Assembly: GCA_021234155.1 (NCBI GenBank) | Contig: JAJEKV010000080.1 | Span: forward strand, 974,182-1,038,181 | Length of the DNA stretch: 64,000 bases | DNA from: Isoetes taiwanensis | Taxonomy: Eukaryota > Streptophyta > Lycopodiopsida > Isoetales > Isoetaceae | Direction of reading: 5' to 3' | In this document: positions 43,215-54,811 of the stretch, one piece after another | Layout: each line of letters opens with the position of its first letter | Numbering within the stretch: position 1 is the stretch's first letter | The notes under the pieces: model-generated | Databases searched by the model: none | What the model was told of the DNA's origin: nothing | What the model saw: the letters and a program-made list of their open reading frames with translations, nothing else | Position numbers and translations under genes: made by a program

Positions 43215-43894
43215 TATATAAAGTACTGGGAGAAATCCTTAGCAGATAAAGACATAGCACCAGAGAAAAGAGCGTGCAATGAAGCACTTGTAAATTATTG
43301 GAATAAAGTTCATATAATTTTAGGGAGTTTGGACACAAGTAATATAGTGTCCTTCGAGAGGATTGGCTACCTCAAAGTCGCTGAAGGCTCAACCGTGGTC
43401 AATTTTAACCTGATCAGCAGCCAATCCACTTGATGACAGAGGAGTCTGAAGAGGAGGTGGAAGAGGAAGAAGAGCACTATGTTGGACCTAGAAAAGAGCG
43501 TCCCAAGTATTATGGACTTGCTCCATAGATGGCCAATATTTGGTCGTCAGGCCATCAGATGAAGATACTTATCCTATTTGGTTAGGGTACCGCCTCAAGC
43601 ATTTGTAGGGAAGCTAATAACCGTAACAGAAACAAGGTGTATGTGGAGTGGTGGCGCCCAGTAAGTGGAAAAGGAGTCATTACTGAAAAAGAGCGCTACA
43701 AAGATTGTTTTAATAAGCAATGGAAGTATGATGCAAGTGATCCGCCCCAATGGGTGGAAATAAAATCCGTGTTGATGTCATGGAACCCTAGAAAGGGCAA
43801 GGTGGATCCGAAAAAGGGGTACATGAAGATTCCAATCTTTGTGAAGGATAAAGTTCTGAAGTCACTAGAGAAGATAGCCGAACAAGCAAAATAA
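43215..43894 (+). pseudogene. Gene D, 3' fragment: C-terminal region with BAH-like part
   Basis: It resumes the D frame directly after unit BC: IKYWEKSLADKDIAPEKRAC, EALVNYWNKVHIILGSLDTS (aligns by eye to KATMDYWNEILVCLEDVSRG in the unit BC gene). An acidic stretch follows, then DGQYLVVRPSDEDTYPIWLG and KVYVEWWRPVSGKG (43530-43670), the BAH-like layout shared with the other two copies. It ends KVLKSLEKIAEQAK, stop at 43894. Frameshifts lie near 43435 and 43590. Confidence 0.7.
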
Positions 43895-44012
43895 AGTACG
43901 AGAGTCCATGAGTATCTTATGATATGAATCTTACTTCCATTGTAATCCTACTTTTAGTGCATTTCATTGTATTCGTGCTTTCATTGTAATCTTACTTTCA
44001 GTATCTACTAAA

Positions 44013-44043
44013 ATACTATCTATCTATCTATCTATCTATCTAC
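44013..44043. repeat. (CTAT)n microsatellite
   Basis: About seven CTAT units. Confidence 0.9.
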
Positions 44044-44615
44044 TCTACTTGGATGTGGAATACTGGCTTGTGATTAACTAAGTGTTGACCTGTAATTTGA
44101 GACCTATTAGAATTAAGGCTGATAATAAAAAGTATTTACATGCAATTCCACATTGTTGAAATTGGGGTTGTCACTATTTGTAAATTTCAAAATGCTGGAA
44201 TAATTTCAAAATAACGGAATCATGGTTGTGGTTCTTTTTTTTCTGCAACCACCCTCGTTGAATTTCTTCTAGTTCGACTAGATTTGCAAGGACCAAACTA
44301 TAGTCGGAAGCAAATCCATGTTCTAAGCAAGATCAATCTGCTCCCCACAATTGTGGGACTTAATCATGAATTATGTCGGCATTACAGGTTTTCCTCTCCA
44401 CCTAATGACACTGCAAACCCTCATTATTCATGTGTTAATACTCATGTTTTCACAAATCAATGCATACATTAATGTCTTTTGTGTGATTATTAATCACCCA
44501 TACAACAACAGTACTAGCATAATAATCTAGTCAACAACTAACCCAAATTATTTTCGACTTACCATCATCAATTAGTTGCCTTTCAATGCTCTTAGACAAT
44601 CGGAGCTCGGCTCTG

Positions 44616-44630
44616 ATACCAAAATGTCGC
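44616..44630 (-). other. Retroelement primer-binding-site-like sequence (minus)
   Basis: gctctgataccaaaatgtcg on plus is the reverse of ...ttTTGGTATCAGAGC. It suggests a minus-strand LTR element with its LTR at higher coordinates (starting at 'tgtcgcac' on plus) and internal sequence below 44616. I see no coding region or second LTR, so it is probably a relic. Confidence 0.5.
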
Positions 44631-46600
44631 ACAAAATGAGACCCCCCATCCTTAACTGGAAACTCACACCTACTGCTCTTACCAGGATCCCAGATCCCCC
44701 ATGGTGTAACACGCAATCCTAAATCGCTTGAGTCCAATTTAGGTTGTAAGTTACTTGAAACCCCTCAAGCACTCATTGTGCTATGCACAATCACAACACC
44801 CCAATTGGGGCCATGCATCTATTGCGCGCACACACACTTGAGTCCTCGACTCCGTGCATTGTGACGAACCTCCCAGGTTCATTTATAGCCCTACTACTGT
44901 AGTAAATCCTATATCACGCAAGATGGACGACCCCTTGGTTCAATCATCTAGCCTAATTAGCTTCAACATAGTAATCCCCCGAGTGCTTGTTCTTGGATCC
45001 AAGTTAGATCCACATAGCCACCTTCTATCTTTCTGCTCTCTTGCTTCTCCTTCCATTGAGATCCTTGATCTCTTATATAAGTCTCAACTCTAGTGGCACT
45101 ATCACTTCACTCTAGTCTACTAGCAACTAAGTGTACTTCCTTTGCAACACCCACTTAATTGTGCTACTAGCACATAGCCAAATGTGCTTTCTCTTCACAA
45201 TTATTTAACTAGTTATCTTTAGACACTTGACAACTTATATTATGCATTGTGGACGTGTGTTCCTTGGTCAGGCAAAGGACTATCATATAGAGAACATTAT
45301 ATGCCTCATTTTTACGAAAGAATAAATGTTTCTTCCACATGTATTTAAAAAAAATGATTCATACAATATCTTCTGAGTTTCATAACGTGGAAGACATGAT
45401 ACTTCACAGCATCCCATGTGGATTCAGTTCTGTTTGCATGCGAACCAGTTTTTGAAGCTTTAAAATCCACTGTGATTAATGGTGCAATATTGATACTCTG
45501 ATTGTTTGAACCACTCAGAATCGTATTCTTTCTAGCAATCACTATATATGATTGAGTCTCCTGCTAAAAATTAAAAATAATATATATAAGAGTCTCCTTG
45601 TCCAGTTCTCTACAAACACCATAAACATTCTAATACGCCATAAATATTCTAATAGATTCTCACTCGATGCCATCAAGAACCCATTGACCCTCAACTCATC
45701 TACCTCTATTATATCTCCGCTTTCTGAATTTGCTTTCATCAATTTTAACAATTTCCCCGGACTACCAATAACTTGATTTTGCTTTTGAATAGAGATAGCA
45801 CAAATATCACGACAATAATTATGCCAATTTCCAAAGCCTATTTACTCTGTATCTTCCACTTACTCCTTGTTTGCTCTGGACTCATCTTGTGCTTCAACAA
45901 TACATTACCATGAGCATTTGAGATATGGTAAACTTACTACCAGCAAACTAAGTGCTTTTGTGAAGCGAGCAAGCGTAATTGTAGTGCTTGCCCTTGCACT
46001 TTCTCTTAATCCCATCACGTATTCCTTTATTATTACCCCTCAATTTCATATCCTTCTCACAATTTGTATTATTATCACCCCTCAATTTCATATCCTTCTC
46101 ACAACTTGTACACTGCTTATGCTCTAGCAAGAATCCCACTTTGATATATAATGCAACTGATTTTTCCTGTTTTCTGGTTTTGTCGAAAACCTGGCTTCTG
46201 GTTTTGTCAAGCAATTCTGGAAATGTTCTAATCTCAATTTCTCCATTTCCGTATTCCATGTCTCCCGGCCATGATCGCTTGCGGTCTTTTATAGTTTAAA
46301 GGGCTAAATTGGTCGAATGAGAAACTTTATTAATTGTTTTGTTATAAACAATGTTTTATTGTTTTATTTTGTTCCTATTGTTACTAGTTCATTAAAATCG
46401 GCTCATTCTAGACGACACTTCATGCAGCCGACATGGATGCAATATTATTGATTTTTTTTTTTTTTTTTTGGATTCTAACCTCCTATTATGACTTTCATGA
46501 AATGTATTGCCGCCTCACCAAATTCTGCATCATCTTCATATATCGCCTTGGTTGCTAGTCTATTCTTTTCAAATGGAAAAGTAACGCACCTGAATAATGT
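44631..46600. other. No gene supported
   Basis: AT-rich sequence with short ORFs that have no family resemblance. It contains a tandem duplication of 'acccctcaatttcatatcct' plus tctcacaa (about 46037 and 46077) and a T-run at 46452-46469. The 44620-45300 stretch could be the LTR that belongs to the primer-binding-site-like sequence at 44616. Confidence 0.5.
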
Positions 46601-46620
46601 GGAAGAAATGTGGAAGCCAA

Positions 46621-46848
46621 CTAAGAGCTCCATTGGTACTGCTCATTGAAAAACATTTGATTTAGCAAGATGGTGCAGAAGCTACACAAGAAAATATTTG
46701 GAGACAATTGTTTATTAATCTTGAATTCAACACTACGATAATGCTTCCCAACATTGGAAGCATAAAGAAAAACCAGCAGTTCTTTTTCATAAACCGTGTA
46801 TCTGAGCTGCAATTGATTTTTGGCTCTCGTGCATTCAAAAATTTTCAA
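46621..46848 (-). pseudogene. Possible Gypsy RNase H fragment
   Basis: The minus frame reads AKNQLQLRYTVYEKELLVFL and GKHYRSVEFKI, like the YSVTEKEALAVV...HYL region of Ty3/Gypsy RNase H. It is short, isolated and without neighbouring pol domains. Confidence 0.4.
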
Positions 46849-47293
46849 GAAATATAGCCTACTTGGGGTGGGTTCACACTAGGGGGTTAAATTCAATTAA
46901 ATTAAAACAAATTAGGTTAATTGGGTTCACACCATTCCCATTAAAAATTTCTGTTAGGCCCGTGGCAGTTAAGGGAGGTTAATCCTTTACAAATTTAGTT
47001 CCGTTAAAGTTGTGGTTCACACATGATTCCATGATTCCGTTATGTCAAAATCTAACAATTCCTTAAAAAAATTTAACGTTTGTAGTGCAAATGTTAACCC
47101 CTCCCTGAGAAGCCACTTAAGACGGTTAAATTTTTTTTTTGCTCATGCACTAATATAACTTATGGGTCCTAATTTTAACAAAATCCGTTACATTATCTTT
47201 TTAACTGAATTCGTTTTATTGCTTGTGAAAAAACATCTAAACTTCCTTGAGCTATTAAGATCCTCAATTCAATATTGAGTGTCACTATCTCCT

Positions 47294-47452
47294 GATGCCA
47301 TGGACATCCATGAAACCAAGTACGTCTAACTTCGAATACCTACACATTTCTTGCTTTCTTTCAGCCATTTGTGATGCCATGGACATCCATGAAACCAAGT
47401 ACGTCTAACTTCGATTACCTACACATTTCTTGCTTTCTTTCAGCCATTTGTG
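47294..47452. repeat. Two-copy 79-bp tandem duplication
   Basis: The segment starting gatgccatggacatccatg and ending tttcagccatttgt occurs twice with one base difference. It lies about 400 bp beyond the 3' end of the PPR gene. Confidence 0.9.
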
Positions 47453-47849
47453 GTGCCACTTATGGGATCTGTTCACTTGCTTGGTCTTTGGATCAAATAC
47501 TTCTGCAGTGCATATTAAGTGAACCTCCACAGTTCAAAACACCAGTTACCAAATTAAGGTAAGGAATGCTCCAACGAGCTTATATCTTTCCCTTTTCTTC
47601 CTTTTTCATTTTTCATATACAAAAAGCAGCATGATCCAATCATGGCTGCGTTCGATCATCTGCACTTTCTTTCTCTACCAATGGAAGGATACTGTTCTCC
47701 TGCACTTTCTGTTGCCATATTGCCATGGATCATGGTCCATCAAGGAGCTGTTATGAAGATCAGAAATTATGAAAGCTGGTATACATATTGGATTTTAAGC
47801 CAGCTTTTATTAGAGAGAATTTGTCAACATATGATCCAATATTTGTTTC

Positions 47850-49439
47850 CTAATCTTTTGGCAGCTCTAACTTGTGACCAGCTTCATTCATCATATTCTC
47901 AACCAAAGATAACTTACCCTCCTGTCCAGTCTGCTGATAGACGTCATATAGTATCTGCAATATCTTGGAAGTACACTTAATGCCATCCACAGCCATATCT
48001 GTGGCAATTTCATCCACCTTGTCAAAAAGTTTCTTTTTGTAGAATGCAGACATGAATGACTCAAACACTGTTGAACCAGGTCTTAAACCTGGTCTCCAGT
48101 TTCGGCACTTCCTTAGGCGGTGATAGACACTTGCAATCCTTTCATAATCATCAGCCTCGACCAGGTTAGAAATCATAGTTTCCAAAGCATATGAAGGTAT
48201 AACGGCATTCTCTTTACAACAAACATTATCAATATGAAGTTCTGCCTTATCCAGACGACCTGCTTTCATAAAAGCCTCTATAATCATGCCATTTGCATCT
48301 GTGGTGCACATCAATCCTTCATTTTTATCTATCTTCTCCATCATATTCTCCATCTTTTCTATCAATCCAGCCCTTGCGTAAGCTTTTATCACCTCCCTTG
48401 CTATTGTTGTATTCATTCTATACCCAGCTGCTTCTAATCTCTCAACAGATGTCTCCATTAGTTCAATCTGATTCCCCATGGCATGACCAGTACACAACAC
48501 ATTGAAAGTGACAATATTCATGTGACATGGCTGCTCTTTCATCTCTTCATACACTTGTTCCATCTTATCAAATCTATTGGCCTTGGCATAACCAGACAAG
48601 CGTGCATTATGAGTAATTACATCAGGCATGAATCCTGCATTTACCAAAGAGGCATACATAGACTCCATTTCGTCCAATGCTCCTTCCCTACCATACATAT
48701 CAATAAGAGTGTTAAAGGTTACATCATTGGGTTGCAAGAACTCATCTGCAGAATGTTGCATTTTCTCAAAAATCCTGAAAGCTTTCCTTGTTCCACCTGT
48801 TTTTGCGTAAGCATGAATCAAAGCATTATACGCAGCACTCGTTATTGCTATCCCCTTTCTTTCCATTTGATCAAACCATTTCTGAGCCAAAACCTGATCC
48901 CCAATAGTTCCTGCAAATGAAATCATCCGCGAACATAGAATCGACATGGATCCTAAATACTGTACCTTCCCATAGTTATCCAAAATGAACTCAAACGTCT
49001 GTTTTTTAAGAAGTTAAACTTAATGTCAATCAAATATTCCTAGAAATCATTATATGAAATAACGTACCTCTATTGCTATGTTATGCTTGACGCCTTTCTG
49101 AAGGGAAATAAGCAGGGGAGACCAGAACCCAGTAAGGTCTACCATGTATATATATTCATCTAAAATCTGCATCCTGAGCTCTAAATGTTTTGCCCCACAA
49201 AGCCGCCTCCTTAATCTCATTGCTACGGCCGGTCCTTTGGTAGAATTTCCCGGTTTTTTAACAAGACCTGTATCTTGCTCGTCAACAGAGGAATCATTTT
49301 TAAAGAGAGATGCAAGCACTTCCATATCCGGATTGGAAAACCTATTTAGAGAAGCTGTAAAGTATGAAGTGCATCCCCGACACAGAGGCTGCCTTTCTAG
49401 AAAACGGCGCACATCTCCAACAGATTTTCTGTACGCCAT
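47850..49439 (-). CDS. Pentatricopeptide repeat (PPR) protein, P class, two exons
   Basis: Join 49439-49068 and 48998-47850 on minus, 506 residues. The intron has donor GAG|GTACGT and acceptor AACAG|ACG, and the frame continues IAIE|TFEFILDN. The start is the ATG at 49439 (MAYRKSVGDVRRFLERQPLC), a basic, Ser/Arg-containing leader that could target an organelle. Exon 2 has tandem 35-residue PPR motifs, for example SAAYNALIHAYAKTGGTRKA, DVTFNTLIDMYGREGALDEM, DVITHNARLSGYAKANRFDK and NIVTFNVLCTGHAMGNQIEL, about eight in all. There is no E, E+ or DYW extension, so it is P class, typically RNA stabilisation, splicing or translation in mitochondria or plastids. The reading frame is intact, which makes it the best candidate for a living gene in the window. 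Confidence 0.88.
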
Positions 49440-49688
49440 GTTCTAAGGCCTCCTCTTACTAATGCGGAATCGCGAATACTACCTTCAGCACTACAAGTAT
49501 TCGATAGAGGCATTTCGCATATTGAGCTTTGCCCATTCGAGATATTGAACTTCTCTTTATCCCTGGCATATTTTGAATCCTGAGATTTGAATAGGACATG
49601 TCATACTAAACCTAAAATCCAATTCTTGAACTAGAACCAGCTAGAACGAATTTCACGTCCTGTAAAGTGTCCGTAGTTTTCATTTTGG

Positions 49689-49884
49689 GAGCGCAGTAAA
49701 TATCGGATGCTGACATGTTATAGCCACGGGCATATCCGTGGTATATCCGTGTGTTTGACATGTTATAGCCACGCCAAAAAAAAAAAATTATACTGGCGTT
49801 TTTGTGGACTTAGTTTGTGGACTTAGCGGATTTTTTGCCATTTAAGGCTGGGTATAACATGTCAGCGTCCGACATTTACCGCGA
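49689..49884. mobile_element. MITE-like foldback 1 (upstream of PPR gene)
   Basis: The left arm gcgcagtaaatatcggatgc then tgacatgttata pairs with the right arm 'tataacatgtcagcgtccga' then catttaccgc. About 34 bp pair with a few mismatches, in a total of about 196 bp. The internal part has 'gacatgttatagccacg' again and 'gtggacttag' twice. No coding capacity. Confidence 0.75.
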
Positions 49885-49958
49885 TGGTTCATTTTGCCCT
49901 ATTCGCCAATTTTAGAGTGCCACGTGTGCAACATTCTTTCCCAAAGTTACTTTCTTTA

Positions 49959-50387
49959 GGGCCTTTTCACACGATGTCTTATAATATGGCTGTCCCATTT
50001 CATATAAGACATCATTTGTGACTCCAAAGCAAAAAATAAGACACACAAATATAAGTTGTTTTCACACTACAGGGTGTCTTATGTAAATGAGACACTAACA
50101 AATACTAGTGTGAAAACCATCACAAAATAAGACCACCTTTTATTTTGAATATGATTGGTCAATAGAATAAAATAGAATATAATAAGTGGTGTCTTATTTT
50201 ATGGCGGGGGAAGTTCCCCGGTATAAAATAAGACTCCATTGCCCTTACCGAACCTATTTAAACCTATCCAAACCTAAATGAGACATGTCTTATATGGTTC
50301 CGTGTCAAAACCAGTTCTTCTTAAATGTTGACATGGACCAATAGTATGCCTTAAAATATAAGACACACTGGTCGTGTGAAAAGCCCC
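49959..50387. mobile_element. Tourist/Harbinger-like MITE with TTA target duplication
   Basis: The left end GGGCCTTTTCACACGA pairs with the right end (reverse complement GGGGCTTTTCACACGA). TTA lies directly on both sides (49956-49958 and 50388-50390). 429 bp, non-coding, with inner 'ataagaca' motifs in both orientations. A 3-bp TTA/TAA target duplication is typical of PIF/Harbinger-derived MITEs. Confidence 0.8.
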
Positions 50388-50521
50388 TTAATATTACCTC
50401 CATTCTAACTTTTTCTACGTGCATTCTTCATTTGTTAGTAACATTTTAAAATCAAGATCAAACTAGCAGAAATGGAGGCTCGAGGTAAAGGTAAAGGATA
50501 GGGTGGGGATAGTGTAGTTAC

Positions 50522-50707
50522 ATACAAAAATAGGTAGAAATGGCACAAAATTGACATTTATGCTCTGCCTTTTTACGGAGCGTAAATGTCACTTTTGTGC
50601 CATTTATGACGTTTGTGCTCCCCAAATGGCACAAAAGTGACGTTGATGCTCCGTCAAAAGGCGGAGCATAAATGTCACTTTTGTGCCATTTCTACCTATT
50701 TTTGTAG
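50522..50707. mobile_element. MITE-like foldback 3
   Basis: The left arm tacaaaaataggtagaaatg plus gcacaaaa...gacatttatgctc pairs with the right arm as reverse complement over about 55 bp. The segment 'cacaaaagtgac' / 'gtcacttttgtg' repeats within each half, so the whole 186 bp can fold as a multi-stem hairpin. No coding capacity. Confidence 0.8.
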
Positions 50708-51340
50708 TAGCTTATTTTGACATTATTATCTAGGGGAGTTTGATGGTGTGCTTATGCTGCTGCTCTTCGTCTTGTATGATGAGATGTGAGGTATGTGGGC
50801 TTTATGCAAGAGTCATTTGGGCGTGAAAGAAAGCGTAATGGATGTTTGTTTGAATGTGCAAAGCTTACATTTAGCTTAGTTGCTTGGTATTATGAGTTTG
50901 AAGCTATATGCAGTTTTGCTAGTTGTTGGGTGGGTTTTGTATTGTTTCCTCAAGTAATACCAGAGTTCCGTTTGAGGACTTAACTGTACTTGATCCAGCA
51001 GACTCTCCAATGCTAATTACCCTGACAAACATGCAACATGTCAGAAGAAACATATCTCGACGACATTGTAGTAAAGAAAAAGGCCATAGGATGTTGAACC
51101 TAGGCCAGCAAGCAGAAGAGGACAAAACCCGGGGCGATGAAACTGATGTGTCGAAATTGTAAGCCGTAAAATAATTCATTAAGATTCAAGTAAACTACTA
51201 AGTTTCAAGTTCGACAGTTATAGGCACCCTAGGAATGCATTTTCTCATTCTCTTCGACAAGTTTAAGTTATGATCTGACCCAGCTACTGACTCCACGAGG
51301 AAACCCCCTCATAGAGGTTGGCAAACTCAACTGGACATAT

Positions 51341-52143
51341 TGAAAATGAAAATGAAAATGAAAATATATTGATCACGCTCTTTAGGACCTTAAAAGGTCA
51401 TAGAGCGAAAAAAAAAATAAACGTCAATCATGTAAATGTTTAAAGTTTTCAACTTCTCTAAAGAAGCAGCTTAGTCTGTTAGGTTCTATCTGGAGTAGAG
51501 TGTAAAAGTTTGGATAATCAATGCCAAATCGTCTCCTTATGTCTGAATAAAGTGGGCAGTGCAGAAAAATATGTGACTCTTCTTCAACCTTATCTACACA
51601 AATCGTGCAAACTCGGTCTTCTCTGGGGAGCTTTTCCCACCTTCCTGTTTCTACCCTTAGCTGATGTGAGCTCGTCCTGTACTTTGCTATCAGGTGCTTG
51701 TTGTACCTTGATATGTATGCATTTAAGTATTCCGAGCTTGTGTATGTCACCATCGAATTTATTTCTTCTCTGTATATCTTCATCCTTGATCCTGGATTAT
51801 GCCACATCTTGTTTAGCACTTTTTCTTGAACAAGTTCTCTAATTCCAATTTCTGTTGTTGGCTAGTCAGCATCATCAATCCCCCATTTGGAGACCCAATC
51901 TTTCACCTCTTTGTACCAATCTTTTTGTGCAGATTGAAGTAAAGCCATCTTTGGTAATCTATTATCATCCATCTGTTGCACTCTATTTACATAATTTATT
52001 GTCATACAAAGAGCTTCTGCCTCAAGAGGGATGAAGCCCACTTCAGCCAGCATGATCGCATAAGGGGTTTGTTTCTTTATCCCAAGATCCTCTTGTACTT
52101 GACCATTGGCAGACTCACGGATACTTAATAAAATATATGCCAA
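51341..52143 (-). pseudogene. LINE ORF2 3' fragment with zinc-binding tail
   Basis: The minus strand reads an upstream part (TPYAIMLAEVGFIPLEAEAL, DWYKEVKDWVSKWGIDD; 51862-52143). A one- or two-base shift follows, then SSHQLRVETGRWEKLPREDR and CTICVDKVEEESHIFLHCPL (51500-51640). The second block is the CCHC-like C-terminal module (C..C...E...H...C) that follows the reverse transcriptase in many non-LTR elements. The 3' end has a (TTTTCA)n tail on the minus strand (51341-51366 reads gaaaat repeats on plus). No RT domain remains. Confidence 0.65.
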
Positions 52144-52479
52144 TCCCTATATTAGTGTTGGACTTTTGTCGACAACACCATCAGAAACTAGGGTATATCT
52201 TAGTAAAATATCCTCCTAACCTTCCATGAGAGTACTACACCCACCTTTCGAAACCGCCTGACCGAAGCCAACAATGGCACCAGGAGAGGATTATACACCT
52301 CAATGAAAGATCGACCCTAGCAATCCTCGACATCGGCAATGACACCCACCCTCGCATGGCACAATTCAACTGTGGCACACCAGGCGAGGATCACTACCTC
52401 AGTCTAGGACTCGCCGAAACACTAACACTAAATCTCTCTTCAACTCCCTAACACTACTAATATTGTCGATACAAAGGGT

Positions 52480-52565
52480 AGGTAACAAAAGTTCTACTTT
52501 ATTTTTTTCTTTTGTTCTTTTTTTTTTCTTTATTTCTTTTTTCGTCATTTTTATAACTTTACCTA
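52480..52565. repeat. T-rich low-complexity tract
   Basis: Runs of T with C and G interruptions. No gene. Confidence 0.7.
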
Positions 52566-52802
52566 AAAAATAAGTCTGGTTTCATCCATAGAACAAGATG
52601 TTCGCCATCGTCATGCCCCTCGATGGAGGGGGGCATCAGGCAAGGGCCTAACCATGGACTCTAGACCTAGAAAAAGAAACAACAAACAAAATCTAACTAA
52701 TTTTGGCCTAAAATCTAAGAAAATGGTAAGGAAAAACAAAAAAAGGCAAGGCTGTGGAGTAGGGCGCAGAAGAATTACCTTTTTCTGCGCAAAAAACTCG
52801 AA

Positions 52803-52950
52803 ATGGCGCCGCACATATATAAAAAAAAAATTTCGCGTAAGCGAAACTGTTGTTTCACTTAAATGCAAACAAAAAATTGCTTCACGTGCGAAACAAAAAA
52901 ACAATTTCGCATAAGCAAAACAGTTGTTTCGCTTACGCGAAACAAAAAAA
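52803..52950. repeat. Palindromic island with GTTTCGCTTACGCGAAAC motif
   Basis: Near-palindromic copies (arms GTTTCGC/GCGAAAC around TTAC) in both orientations: tttcgcgtaagcgaaac (about 52831), a degenerate ttgcttcacgtgcgaaac (about 52877) and gtttcgcttacgcgaaac (about 52926), separated by A-rich spacers and 'tgttgttt' / 'aaaacagttgtttc'. A single aaatggcgccgc (52802), like the unit BC palindrome, lies next to them. Confidence 0.65.
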
Positions 52951-53168
52951 ATAATTTCTATAATCGAAACTTCTATGAAAGATTTTTCGCGACAACTAAA
53001 AAATACGGGAAATACGTATTTAACCTAAAAATATATATTTTTGAACTTTATACGCACGTCCGGAAAAATAATTCTGTACGTACAGAACCTATCCCTGTTC
53101 TAGGCCCCGCTCGAGGTACTGGTGGAACCGGAGGCCTTCCCTCAGTACAGGCTCGAATGCCTTAAACA

Positions 53169-53441
53169 TTGCATGGTCAGCTTCATGAGCTTGGCCTGGA
53201 TGCTGAGGATAAGAACCTTTGGGATGGGAGGCAGGAACTGAAGCCGTATTTCCAGAGGATATACCAGTCCAACCAAGGCATGCGCAAAGTGCTGGTAGAC
53301 GAGTTTTTTGGTGAAGCAGACCTGAAGCCTGGCCGCTTTGATGCCATGCTGCGCGAAGTTGGTTCAGCAGGTGTCGAAAATTTCACCGTCGAACATCTTC
53401 GAGCATGCGCATGGAGGACAATAGATGAGGTGTATCGCTAG
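53169..53441 (+). CDS. Unknown ORF, GC-richer than surroundings, possible last exon
   Basis: One frame reads LHELGLDAEDKNLWDGRQEL, FQRIYQSNQGMRKVLVDEFF, EADLKPGRFDAMLREVGSAG and ends WRTIDEVYR. Composition and lack of low complexity suggest real coding history. The upstream sequence (53100-53165) is open in this frame up to a stop at 53163 and contains GTGGTGG repeats. No family recognised. Confidence 0.35.
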   Translation: MHGQLHELGLDAEDKNLWDGRQELKPYFQRIYQSNQGMRKVLVDEFFGEADLKPGRFDAMLREVGSAGVENFTVEHLRACAWRTIDEVYR

Positions 53442-53721
53442 ATGTTCGGCCTCAGCTACATTAGTCTGTTGTATTTTGTTATGTTTTTTGTTTATTGAGA
53501 CGTTGCTGTTCAATCCCCTCAACCTCCTATTTAAAAATTAAAAAAAAAACAGAATTGCTTAGCAGATACCTCTGGGTCTAATACCATTACTCCAACTTCA
53601 TTTCAACAATACAAATAGGTTTTCATTTCAACAATACAATTTGATTTTCAAATGCTACTCACATTGTGAAGATGGAGAGATGCTATTGCAATAGGTGCTC
53701 CTTCGCCTGCAAGGAGGGGCT

Positions 53722-54440
53722 TCACTCGTGAGGCTTACATTGTTCGTCCATCTCGAACCGCTTCCAACTTGCCTTACCTCTTGGTCTTCCCCTACTACCG
53801 AGCTCTCTCAAGGGCTTCAGCCTGGCTAGACTACTGTCGTAGACGTCCTCCACAGCTAGGTCAGGTAGGGCGCAAACTTTTTTGTTCTTAGATGCCTTTG
53901 CTTCGTCCAATTTTTATAGCTTGTTGTCAAGCTTTGTCATCGTGAAATCGATGGCTACCAAAATATCAGGATCTTTGGTGGCCCTGCAAATGACCCTGGT
54001 AATAACATAATGTAGCGAGGCGCTGACCTTATCCAAGTTGGTGCATGTCCCAGGGTCGCCCACATTTACGCCGCCATCGTTTAGGAACCTTAAAGCCTCT
54101 TCCAAAGAAGCATCCGTCGATGTTGGTTCATCTAATGGCACACAGGGCACTTGCACTTGATTGTCCCATGGCTTAAGGTTGTCTAGGCCACCCCTATCTT
54201 CCCGCATTTACCCAAGACTTGCAAAATGTCTTGCTCCCTGTATGTCTCCATCAATTGCAGCACCACCACCTGGTGTCTGCATAGGTTTCGTTTGGCACCC
54301 CATGGGCAATCGCAGCAAGCCCAATGCTTATGTGCTCCGTTCACATAATATGGGTCGTGGCCCAAAGTCTTCTGGCTTTGCACCTCTGCCTGGCCCCAGA
54401 ATATAATCTAAACGAGGTGCACCCTGGACTACCACAGTCG
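53722..54440 (-). pseudogene. SWIM zinc-finger protein fragment
   Basis: The minus strand reads HWACCDCPWGAKRNLCRHQV (about 54262-54320), a good SWIM signature (CxC...CxH). After a frameshift near 54205 it continues with VPLDEPTSTDASLEEALRFL, VITRVICRATKDPDILVAID and, past a stop at 53914, a basic C-terminal part (LRELGSRGRPRGKASWKRF). SWIM domains occur in MULE transposases, FAR1/FHY3-type proteins and related plant proteins. No transposase core is present upstream, so the parent cannot be fixed. Confidence 0.6.
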
Positions 54441-54811
54441 TCGGATTCGTCGATCCTACGACCCAGATCATATGTTGGGCCCTGGGCACATCTCGTTTCG
54501 CTTATAGTCATTTATGATTGGAGGCGCCTATGATTTTGAAATATGAAATACGATTTTGCCTAAGGTTTTGAGGGAATATTGAACCTCTATACGACTTTGC
54601 CTAAGATTTTAGAATATGAAATATGGGAGCTCGAACCTCTACTAAAATAATTCAATGTCCTAATTAAGACTACTTTAACCAATATACCCAGTGAGCTAAT
54701 GCAATTATTTTTTATCTTGAATCTTTTTTTTTTTAATAACAACTTATTTGATTGTTTTAGGGATATATGGTCCATGGTTTCAGGAAATGTTATTTTTATA
54801 TCCATATCAAA

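Noticed and set aside
46858-47220. Possible MITE with ggttcacac motifs
   Set aside because: The 'ggttcacac' phrase repeats three times in the same orientation, but I could not find matching inverted ends or a target duplication.
48234-48920. Plus-strand ORFs of 60-145 residues
   Set aside because: Antisense shadows of the PPR exon.
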